Origin: Candidatus Harpocratesius repetitus
GTDB taxonomy: Archaea; Asgardarchaeota; Lokiarchaeia; Sigyniarchaeales; Promethearchaeaceae
Reading direction: 5' to 3'
Assembly (NCBI GenBank): GCA_021498095.1
Contig: JAIZWK010000001.1
Span: forward strand, 2,915,450-2,979,449
Length of the DNA stretch: 64,000 bases
Part shown: positions 56,704-64,000 of the stretch, in pieces
Position numbering within the stretch: position 1 is the stretch's first letter
Layout: every line of letters starts with the position of its first letter
Program-made: the position numbers and the translations under genes
The notes under the pieces: model-generated
The model's input: only the letters and a program-made list of their open reading frames with translations
What the model was told of the DNA's origin: nothing
The model's database searches: none

Positions 56704-58782
56704 TTATCGAACTTTACCCAGTTTAAAGGCAGTTTTAAATCCAGAATGAACTGCATCTAGAATTGTGCCAACTTTTTTTGCATCTCCAATATACTTTATT
56801 TTTGGTTTTGAAGAATTATTCTGGTTTTTAATAAATTCTTTTAATTCTTCTCCAAAAGAGCGATTTGGAATTACACCTGTCGCTAAAATAAAATTATCAA
56901 CATTACTTATGCTTAAAATTCTATCTTTATCAGATTCTGGAGCTGAACGTATTTTATAGAACACAATATTATTTTTTAATTCAATAATATCCGCATTAGT
57001 TATTACATTAATTCCTAATTTTTTGATTTCATCTAAAAAGACCCATTTTGTTGATTTTCCTATACTTTTTCCAATTTTAGGAAGATATTCAATGATTGTT
57101 ACCTGTCGATCTCCACGAAATGTACGTTGCATGGCTTCTGATGATTCTAAAGCACCATAAAAACTTAAGAATCGAGCAATATTAGGAGACATCGCACCTT
57201 TTTTTGCAGCCCAAAGTGCAGTTTCCACACCTGTTGCTGCACCTCCAATTATTACGATATTTTTACCAATTGGAATATCACCATTTAACGCTTCATCAGC
57301 AAAACATACGTTACAATTTTGATTTCCATCAAATCCAGGAACTGGCGGTATTTTGAAATTTACTCCTGTAGCTATAAAAATATAATCCGGTTTTTCATTC
57401 AATATTTCTTTCATTTCGATTTTTGTGTTTAATTTAAGATCAATCTGCAAATCTTTAATTTGATTTTGATAATAATCAATAATTCGCCGAATTTCTTCGC
57501 GACCAGGAGGAACATGAGCCACATTGATTTGACCTCCAATTCGGGAAGATCTTTCGAAAATTACTACTTGATGACCATTTATAGCCAATACTCGAGCAGC
57601 TTCTAAACCTGCGGGACCTGCACCTATAATACACACTTTTTGTGATCGAGTTGCAGGTTTAATCTCTTGCATTTTCAATTCATTCATAGCTAGTGGGTTT
57701 ATTGTACATTGCAACGATTTTAATTCAAAGATACTGTCAAAGCATCCTTGATTACAACCAATACAATGTCGAATTTGGTTTATAGCATCATTTTGAATTT
57801 TTCTTGGAAAATCTGGATCTGCAACTAAAGGACGACCGAAACACACCGCATCAGCATAGAAATCTTGCAATAATTGTTCTGCTATCATCGGTTCATTAAT
57901 ACGATTACTAACAAAAACAGGGATTTCAACAACTTTTCGAATTTCTTTAGCAAGGTATGCAAAAGCTGCAGGAGGAGTATCCATCGGTAATTGTGGTATT
58001 CTTGTTTCATGCCATCCTCCGGTAACATTAAGATATTCAATTCCAGCTCGCATATATGCTTGAGCAATTTTCTTTTTCTCTTTATAAGTATTACTTCCAG
58101 GAACAAAATCATCTCCAGATAAACGACAACCGATTATAATTTTATCTCCATAGCTTTTTTTCATCTTTTGAATTAATTCTAATGGAAATGTTAGCCGTTG
58201 TTCGAGGGTAGAACCACCATATCTATCGGTTCGTTTATTTTTCAATGGAGATAAGAATTGATCAATTAAATAACCTGCTGAACTTAAAATTTCAACACAA
58301 TCAAAACCAGCTTCTACTGCTCGTTTACCTGCTTGAGTAATTACTTCAATTTCATTTTCGACTTCAGCAGTAGTAAGTTCTCTAGGAATTTCATGAGTAA
58401 ATTTAGAGTAAATAGCTGAACTTGATACTGCTTTTTCACCAATTATTTTACTGTAAGCATAAGCTCCAGCATGATAAAGTTGAGCACAAATTTTTGCTCC
58501 TTCTTGATGCACTTTATCTACTAAAGTTTTTAAACCAGGAATAAATTTATCATCAGCTAGTGAAAGCATAAATGGTGCGCTTGCTCCCCGTTTAGAAACT
58601 GCGATTCCACCAATAATGATCATTCCTATCCCTCCCTCAGCTCTACGACGATAGAATTCAATTATTTTATCATTCACAAAACCATCATCAGATGCACCTA
58701 AATGCATCGCTGGCATGATCATACGATTTCGTATGTTTAATTTTCCAATTTGGAAGGGCTCAAGTAATTTATAAAATTTCAT
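56704..58782 (-). CDS. NADH:flavin oxidoreductase / 2,4-dienoyl-CoA reductase-like
   Basis: The protein has 692 residues from ATG 58782; the longer frame to 58839 adds 19 residues that are not part of the fold. The N-terminal FMN TIM barrel opens KLLEPFQIGKLNIRNRMIMPAM. A 4Fe-4S cluster motif CIGCNQGC plus a later Cys follows near residues 345-365. The C-terminal FAD/NAD part has IIGAGPAGLEAARVLAINGH and a second dinucleotide loop IVIIGGAATGVETA. This is the old-yellow-enzyme class acting on unsaturated acyl-CoA, enones or trimethylamine; the substrate is unknown. It looks intact. Confidence 0.9.
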   Translation of the reverse strand: MKFYKLLEPFQIGKLNIRNRMIMPAMHLGASDDGFVNDKIIEFYRRRAEGGIGMIIIGGIAVSKRGASAPFMLSLADDKFIPGLKTLVDKVHQEGAKICAQLYHAGAYAYSKIIGEKAVSSSAIYSKFTHEIPRELTTAEVENEIEVITQAGKRAVEAGFDCVEILSSAGYLIDQFLSPLKNKRTDRYGGSTLEQRLTFPLELIQKMKKSYGDKIIIGCRLSGDDFVPGSNTYKEKKKIAQAYMRAGIEYLNVTGGWHETRIPQLPMDTPPAAFAYLAKEIRKVVEIPVFVSNRINEPMIAEQLLQDFYADAVCFGRPLVADPDFPRKIQNDAINQIRHCIGCNQGCFDSIFELKSLQCTINPLAMNELKMQEIKPATRSQKVCIIGAGPAGLEAARVLAINGHQVVIFERSSRIGGQINVAHVPPGREEIRRIIDYYQNQIKDLQIDLKLNTKIEMKEILNEKPDYIFIATGVNFKIPPVPGFDGNQNCNVCFADEALNGDIPIGKNIVIIGGAATGVETALWAAKKGAMSPNIARFLSFYGALESSEAMQRTFRGDRQVTIIEYLPKIGKSIGKSTKWVFLDEIKKLGINVITNADIIELKNNIVFYKIRSAPESDKDRILSISNVDNFILATGVIPNRSFGEELKEFIKNQNNSSKPKIKYIGDAKKVGTILDAVHSGFKTAFKLGKVR

Positions 58783-58855
58783 ATATGAAAGCAGAATTTT
58801 GATAGTATAAAAAGGCTTTTTTTTCATGCTTTGGAACATTGTGAAAAAAAAAGAT

Positions 58856-59965
58856 TTAGAAAAATATATTAGTAAAATCGAAAATACTTTTAAAAACAGA
58901 CTCTAAATTCTCAATCAAACATGCCACACGATAATAATCATAAAAAGTATGCCCATCTTGAAGAATTTGAGTATTGGGTGAAAGAGTTAGCCATTTTTTT
59001 TCTAATAAACTTCCATCTCTTCGAAATTTTTGAATTAATGACATAACATTTTCGTTCATTCCAACAGAAGAACCTTTTTCTGAAACAAAATCGCGGAGTA
59101 AATCGGCTAATATGCCATATTCATCATGAATAATAATGAAAAAATCTTTAAGATAATCCAGTAAACCAAGTTCTATGATCACTTTATGAAGATCACCTAA
59201 AATATTGGCAATTTCCTTCAAAGAATCCCCAACATCTTCGATAATTTTTGCAAGTAATCTCAAATCAATCAGTTTCTTATGTGAATAATTTAAAGGTTTG
59301 GAAATTTGTGGATGTTCAAAGATTGTACGGATTTGCCTTACAATAAAAAAATAATAACGATCAATTTTTTGATCTTGATCATTTAATGAAGAGAGTCCAT
59401 CAAAATTCTGCGTTTCTAAGGATTCTTGAAGATCGTCCAACATCCAAATTAAGATACTAAAACATTCTCTTATGTACCTTGGAATTTCTTCTTGAAAAAT
59501 ACTTTCTGGGCTCTCAGAAAAAACATTTTTAATTAATAATTTATGATTAGACATTTGGTTCAAATTCCAATTGAATAGTAAACGTTCTTGAGCTTGTTCA
59601 ATTTGCTCAATTAATTTTTTTGAGATTATAGATTTACTTAGAATCTCAACACCTACCGCTCCGTTCATGTAATAACTTATAAGAATTAATTGAATTCCCT
59701 TTTCATCTATAAATTTTGGATTTTTCTTTAAAACGGCATCTAAATCGAATCTATAAATTATATTTTTTTTTGATTTTTCAAGAGATGTAGGATAAAGGGC
59801 CAATGATCCATCAGCTTGCTCATACATGTTAATTACTGCATTTTTTTCAGATTTTGAGCCAGTTGAATCAAGAGACAACCCATGCTTTTGAATCCAGTAT
59901 TTAGGTAGAGTTATGGCAAAACTATATTTTGCAAATTTTTGAATTTTTCTTCGATTTAATTCCAT
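58856..59965 (-). CDS. PhoU-like regulator with N-terminal AbrB-type domain
   Basis: The protein has 369 residues from ATG 59965, which has a GGAG site eight bases upstream; TTG 59992 is an alternative. The N-terminus MELNRRKIQKFAKYSFAITLPKYW is the swapped-hairpin AbrB-like domain found in archaeal PhoU proteins, followed by a helical PhoU-type bundle from about 150 to the end. Such proteins regulate phosphate uptake in archaea. No pst or pho genes are next to it. It runs in the same direction as the reductase gene, 73 bases downstream. Confidence 0.8.
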   Translation of the reverse strand: MELNRRKIQKFAKYSFAITLPKYWIQKHGLSLDSTGSKSEKNAVINMYEQADGSLALYPTSLEKSKKNIIYRFDLDAVLKKNPKFIDEKGIQLILISYYMNGAVGVEILSKSIISKKLIEQIEQAQERLLFNWNLNQMSNHKLLIKNVFSESPESIFQEEIPRYIRECFSILIWMLDDLQESLETQNFDGLSSLNDQDQKIDRYYFFIVRQIRTIFEHPQISKPLNYSHKKLIDLRLLAKIIEDVGDSLKEIANILGDLHKVIIELGLLDYLKDFFIIIHDEYGILADLLRDFVSEKGSSVGMNENVMSLIQKFRRDGSLLEKKWLTLSPNTQILQDGHTFYDYYRVACLIENLESVFKSIFDFTNIFF

Positions 59966-60042
59966 AAAATTGCTCCATTTAGATAAATACAATTTCGTAT
60001 ATACTAGTTAATATGATATAGCATTTATAAGATTATTTAAAT

Positions 60043-61044
60043 TCAAATCAAAAGAACGTCGTTAAATAGAATTGATTTTAAATTCTCGAAAATTTCTTTT
60101 GATTCACCCCAAATTGTTATCAATTCTGAAGATTCTTTGATATTTTTGTTAAATTTTTGTGGAATAAACGAAATTGTAGTTATTTTCCCTAAAAATTTTT
60201 GAGATGAAATAAAAATTTGAAATGCACTAGTAATTCTTTGAAATGATTTTGAAATATTATTTTCATTATTACTAATTGAATCAAGATGGAAATCATCTAA
60301 AAATCTATAATTTTCTAATTTCCTAAATTTTCCATCAATATATCCTTTTTTTTCCAATTTATATCGAAATTCAAGACTTTCTAAGTGATATTTATGGATA
60401 AATTGGATAAGATTTTCCATATTACTTTCTGGATGCAATTTAACTGTAAAAAAACCTCCAAAAAGAACTTGATCTTCTTCTTTTTCAGAAATAAATTCGA
60501 CAGAATTAAGGTGAAATTGGCGTTTTTCAGTGTTTAAAGCAATTGTGATATTGTATTCTCCATTGAAGATTTTTAATTTTGAAAATTTATGAATTTTTTT
60601 GATCATATTGGAAATTAAAGATGATACATTTGCAGGTATAGAAGGCAATGATGAATTTTCGGGAGATTTTTGTCCGATCTCACTTTGTAATTTATCAAGA
60701 ATTGTTACAATATCATAGTAATTTTTTTTTTGAGATTCTAAATGTTCTTGAGTTAGAATAATTTCATTATTTAGTAAATGACGAAAAGTTTCGTTATCAG
60801 AGATTGCATAGGTTAAAGGCCGTACCCCAATCTGAGTAATCCAACCATCATTTGCTAATTTTTTTAAACATTGATAAATACGTGGATTTCCAAATCTTTT
60901 TTTTTCAGGAAGCATTTTTTGAAAATCTTTGGCAGCTACAACCCCATTTTGCACAAAAATATATATTAATTCCAATTCTAACGTATTTTGAAAGAAAGAT
61001 CTTAGTTTTTGATGCAATTTAGCTAATTCAAAGGAGTCTACCAT
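60043..61044 (-). CDS. TrmB-like winged-helix protein
   Basis: The 333-residue protein has an N-terminal winged helix (LELELIYIFVQNGVVAAKDFQKML...IYQCLKKLANDGWI, about 20-70) of the TrmB type. A helix with LESQKKNYYDIV probably mediates dimers. The larger C-terminal part (about 130-333) is alpha/beta and unfamiliar. The start codon overlaps the stop of the preceding gene by one base (TAATG), so the two are translated together. TrmB proteins often sense sugars, which may relate to the upstream genes of the same run, including the GH2 enzyme. Confidence 0.7.
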   Translation of the reverse strand: MVDSFELAKLHQKLRSFFQNTLELELIYIFVQNGVVAAKDFQKMLPEKKRFGNPRIYQCLKKLANDGWITQIGVRPLTYAISDNETFRHLLNNEIILTQEHLESQKKNYYDIVTILDKLQSEIGQKSPENSSLPSIPANVSSLISNMIKKIHKFSKLKIFNGEYNITIALNTEKRQFHLNSVEFISEKEEDQVLFGGFFTVKLHPESNMENLIQFIHKYHLESLEFRYKLEKKGYIDGKFRKLENYRFLDDFHLDSISNNENNISKSFQRITSAFQIFISSQKFLGKITTISFIPQKFNKNIKESSELITIWGESKEIFENLKSILFNDVLLI

Positions 61045-62003
61045 TAATTTTTACACCATTCTTTCATAGAAAACGACATTTTTTCTAATTTAGGATCAAT
61101 TTCTTGCCTTGAATCAATATTGATTGCTTTTATTACAGAAGAAATCAATTTTTGCATATGTTTCTGTGCTTTTTTTATATTTTGAAGAAATTCAGCTTCA
61201 CCCTTTCCCAGTACAATAGCTACAGGAAATACTTCAATTTGTCCAGGAAGAATCGAAGGAACTTTCCATTGAAGAGACACTGCTTGATCTCCAATTTCTT
61301 TATTAAGGTTATCTCTTAAATCTAATCGTTTAGGAGAGATGAAAATGGAGTCTGGTGAATTACCTTCAAAATGGTTTGGTATTTTCTTTAAAACAGACCC
61401 AATTCCTGCAAAGATACTTTCTTCTATTGAAAATCTAGAGTCATATTGATATATATAGCCCAAATTGGAATTATATCCAACTTTATCTGTATCAAAAAAA
61501 TCTTGACCATAAATATCAAAATCATAGTATTGATAAAAATTAAAATTATTTAAGGAATGGTCAGTTCCATTACGAAATGAATAAAACAAAAATAAATAAG
61601 GTTCAGAAGGAAATCGATACATATCTACGTACTCATAAATCTGCTGTTCTTTAAAATTGTTAATTGTATTTCGCTTTTGAATTTCAGGATGATTATGAAG
61701 TGAGTACAAATATGTAAATCGTGAAAGAGTCGAGCTCTGATTATGTTTTGCATTAATCATGGAAAAAATCGGTGTTTCTGATTTAGCACCTAAAGCATGT
61801 GAGTTTTCTAAACTTCTAATGAAAAAATTAGTTCCTAAATATGAAAAAAAGAGGCAAGAACCATTAAGATAACGTTGAGGTAGATCAAGAATAAATTTAC
61901 CATTATATAAAATACTCTTTAAAGTATATCCAAAAGAATAACCTTTTTCCTTACAATTAACACAAATTGTCTCAAAATCAATATCGACTATCATTTCCTC
62001 CAC
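61044..62003 (-). CDS. Hypothetical beta-rich protein, partner of TrmB-like gene
   Basis: The 319-residue protein has an N-terminal CVNCKEKG pair, then a predominantly beta-strand body rich in Tyr, Phe and Asn (for example YEYVDMYRFPSEPYLFLFYSFRNG). A C-terminal helical end of about 45 residues follows. No signal peptide or membrane segment is seen. I recognise no family; a carbohydrate-binding sandwich is possible but unproven. It overlaps the TrmB-like gene by one base and is 99 bases downstream of the roadblock-Rab gene. Confidence 0.55.
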   Translation of the reverse strand: MEEMIVDIDFETICVNCKEKGYSFGYTLKSILYNGKFILDLPQRYLNGSCLFFSYLGTNFFIRSLENSHALGAKSETPIFSMINAKHNQSSTLSRFTYLYSLHNHPEIQKRNTINNFKEQQIYEYVDMYRFPSEPYLFLFYSFRNGTDHSLNNFNFYQYYDFDIYGQDFFDTDKVGYNSNLGYIYQYDSRFSIEESIFAGIGSVLKKIPNHFEGNSPDSIFISPKRLDLRDNLNKEIGDQAVSLQWKVPSILPGQIEVFPVAIVLGKGEAEFLQNIKKAQKHMQKLISSVIKAINIDSRQEIDPKLEKMSFSMKEWCKN

Positions 62004-62102
62004 AACGTTTGAAAATTTACAGATTTAAAAATATACTTTCTTTTTTATTTTATACAAAAAATAGAATCAAATATAGTATATTAAATAAAAAATGGCTTAA
62101 AT

Positions 62103-63059
62103 TTAGAATCGTTCAATGAATTTATAAGAAGCATATTGAAATGCATCATAAACATTACTTCCAGTTTTAGCTGAAGTCAGAATGTATGGACATCCAAGTT
62201 CATCTGCTTTTTTCTGAATCTCTTCAATGGTAATTTCTTGATTTTCTAAATCCATTTTGGTCGCAATTAAAGTTATAAAAACTCTGCGATCAAGACTACT
62301 CTGCATATCTTCAAGCCAATGATCAATATTCTCAAAGGTTTTCCGACGAGAGATATCAAAAGCAATAAAAGCATGATCAGCACCTTGATAAAATCGTTTT
62401 CGATAAGGAGTAAGGTTTTTTTCTTGACCTCCAATATCCCAAATAGACAAAACCACTGATGATTCTTCATTAAATGAAATAGATTTTCGTAAAATATCGA
62501 CACCAATAGTACTTATATAACTTTCTGCAAATTTATTATCTACAAATCTTCTGATTAAAGAAGTTTTACCAACCATTGGATCTCCTAAGACAATAATCTT
62601 TGCAGAAAAATTACCTGCAGGAAATTCATTTCGCTGAAGATTAGCCAGAATATGAATAATTGGAGGTATTTCGAGATCTACTTTATCTCCTTCTAATATT
62701 AACCGAATTTTATTTGCTATATGCTCGCCATATACTTTTAATTTATTATCTTTTACTGATTTATCTGCTAAAACTGTAAAAATAGCGTCATTACCAGCAG
62801 ACACAAAAAGCATCTTATTTTGATCTACAGATAGAATAGTTACAAATTCTTTTGCTGATCCTAAATCTGTCTTAATACGAGCAATAAAAGAATCAAAGAC
62901 AGCAGTAACTGCACCAATTGCATCATCTTCTGCTTGAGAATTACGTAATTTACTATAAATAATCAAACCATCACGATCTACAATAGCTGAAGCTTGAATT
63001 TCAGAAATTTCAGCCATAAGTTGGGTTATTAAATTGTCAAACATTTCTGTATCGTTCAT
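62103..63059 (-). CDS. Roadblock-Rab-like GTPase fusion
   Basis: The 318-residue protein joins an N-terminal roadblock/LC7 domain (about 1-125: ASAIVDRDGLIIYSK, VTILSVDQNKMLFVSAG) to a Rab-like GTPase starting near residue 152. The GTPase has G1 GDPMVGKTS (159-167), effector threonine in STIGVD, G3 WDIGGQE, ATKMD at the G4 position and SAK as G5. It lacks a C-terminal cysteine for prenylation. In bacteria the roadblock protein MglB regulates the GTPase MglA in trans; here both parts are in one chain. It lies between the GH2 gene (53 bases) and the beta-rich gene in one direction. Confidence 0.9.
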   Translation of the reverse strand: MNDTEMFDNLITQLMAEISEIQASAIVDRDGLIIYSKLRNSQAEDDAIGAVTAVFDSFIARIKTDLGSAKEFVTILSVDQNKMLFVSAGNDAIFTVLADKSVKDNKLKVYGEHIANKIRLILEGDKVDLEIPPIIHILANLQRNEFPAGNFSAKIIVLGDPMVGKTSLIRRFVDNKFAESYISTIGVDILRKSISFNEESSVVLSIWDIGGQEKNLTPYRKRFYQGADHAFIAFDISRRKTFENIDHWLEDMQSSLDRRVFITLIATKMDLENQEITIEEIQKKADELGCPYILTSAKTGSNVYDAFQYASYKFIERF

Positions 63060-63112
63060 AGGTGTTCACAATTGCAATAAGTTGGTAACGAACATATATC
63101 AAAAAAAATTTG

Positions 63113-64000
63113 TTATTTCTTTTTTTCTAAAGTCAAGTTGTTATAATAATACTGATGAATTTTTTTCCTCAAGAAAAAATATTTAAATTTTGCTCCTAAA
63201 ATATTTAGTATTTCGAAAATAAGCATGAAATATCGAATTATATAAACATTAAAATGAAAATGGTAAAGAATTTGTTTTTTCAATTTAAGTAAAGGAGGAA
63301 GTGCGTAGATTATTTTCTTTGATTCATCATCTTTAGTAAAAATGCCTTTATGACAATATCCTTGCATTTTTTTTTTCGAAAAAATTGGTGAGAGAAAATC
63401 ACGAAAATATCCCAAAATATAACCCGAAATATACGGTTTGCTATTAAATACACATAAATGATTATAATGCAATTGCATTTGTTGTTTATCAATAATTTCT
63501 TTTAAATTCTGTCTCGAAAGTTGTTTTTCATCGTATATAGTTGGAAATTCTGTTATTATCCATGGTTTATTTCTTTGAGTACTATAAAGAAGATCAAGTA
63601 TCCATGAAATTTGATTAAGACCGCTATAATAAAGTCCGAATTTTAAATTTATACAAACAATATCTATATTCCGACGAATAGGATCAAGGACAAAATGATC
63701 TCCAATAAAACTTACCAATCGACTAGAATCCCACCTTTTAACTAAAGAAATCATAGTATTCAAGAATTTTCTAAACGTAAAATTCATCACCGGAATTTCA
63801 TATCCTAAAGACCAAATAATAATACTGGGATGATTAAAATCTCTTTTTATCATTGTATAAAGCATTTTAGTAGCCAAATTGCTTGTTTCTGAATTTTTTA
63901 ACTTAACATCCCAGAAAAGGGGTAATTCTTCCATAATTAAAATTCCCTCTTCATCAGCGAGAGCTAACAATTTTCGATCATGCGGATAATGTGTATATAG
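63113..64000 (-). CDS. GH2-family glycoside hydrolase, C-terminal part (cut by window end)
   Basis: The frame is open to base 64000 with the GH2 barrel sequence THYPHDRKLLALADEEGILI, so the N-terminal part is outside the window. KRDFNHPSIIIWSLGYEIP holds the putative acid/base Glu, but the Asn that normally precedes it is Tyr. KPWIITEFPTIYDE carries the putative nucleophile Glu. The C-terminus is hydrophobic and basic, ending LTLEKKK. Beta-galactosidase, glucuronidase and mannosidase are all possible. Because of the changed Asn, activity is uncertain. Confidence 0.8.
   Translation of the reverse strand, partial: LYTHYPHDRKLLALADEEGILIMEELPLFWDVKLKNSETSNLATKMLYTMIKRDFNHPSIIIWSLGYEIPVMNFTFRKFLNTMISLVKRWDSSRLVSFIGDHFVLDPIRRNIDIVCINLKFGLYYSGLNQISWILDLLYSTQRNKPWIITEFPTIYDEKQLSRQNLKEIIDKQQMQLHYNHLCVFNSKPYISGYILGYFRDFLSPIFSKKKMQGYCHKGIFTKDDESKKIIYALPPLLKLKKQILYHFHFNVYIIRYFMLIFEILNILGAKFKYFFLRKKIHQYYYNNLTLEKKK

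Overview
The window reads as a chromosome segment of an Asgard archaeon, most like Lokiarchaeales or a relative (inference). It is AT-rich, about 30% GC by eye. Archaeal information-processing genes (a TATA-binding protein, the RNase FAU-1, aIF1/SUI1, an Lrp regulator) sit among eukaryote-like signalling genes: Rag/Gtr- and Rab-type GTPases, roadblock and longin folds, and a leucine-rich repeat protein. No tRNA, rRNA or CRISPR array was recognised.

Layout. 1-3.4 kb: a very large minus-strand reading frame cut by one in-frame TAA and running off the window start; its GC content is patchy. 3.6-9 kb: the TldD/TldE protease pair, a DUF711 protein and an LRR protein. 9-18 kb: an orphan ABC ATPase with a zinc ribbon, a Rag-like GTPase, a membrane-anchored surface protein, a degenerate small GTPase, a LOG-family protein, a PurM-like protein and a three-part GTPase. 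18-20 kb: a DDE transposase. 20-28.5 kb: archaeosortase, a divergent TBP, FAU-1, an Lrp regulator divergent from glnA, a MutS-family ATPase and a small zinc protein. 28.5-31 kb: an AAA/DUF4143 ATPase with a double dyad at its promoter, and a flavoprotein/HxlR pair sharing a dyad. 31-36 kb: a catabolic operon (COG2403 GTPase, ornithine carbamoyltransferase-like enzyme, carbamate kinase, ornithine aminotransferase). A GC-rich, pseudoknot-capable non-coding element lies upstream of it. 36.5-46 kb: housekeeping and metabolism (SUI1, NSUN methyltransferase, MFS transporter, threonine dehydratase, nitrilase, GH36 alpha-galactosidase). 46-55 kb: a longin-like protein, then an operon of a giant propeller/Ig-like surface protein and a cytosolic longin/winged-helix protein. 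55-64 kb: PAP2 phosphatase, nucleotidyltransferase, an old-yellow-enzyme-type reductase, a PhoU-like regulator, a TrmB-like regulator with an unknown partner, a roadblock-Rab fusion, and a GH2 enzyme cut by the window end.

How the genes work together. The 31-36 kb operon fits citrulline or ornithine breakdown with substrate-level ATP formation, ending in glutamate semialdehyde; glnA and its Lrp neighbour handle nitrogen assimilation nearby. The GTPase, roadblock and longin genes suggest a membrane or nutrient signalling network, and the giant surface protein shares an operon with one of its longin-type proteins. The GH36, GH2 and nitrilase genes point to use of organic substrates. The strongest candidates for something undescribed are the structured non-coding element at 36.1 kb, the Rag-like and three-part GTPases, and the giant-receptor operon.
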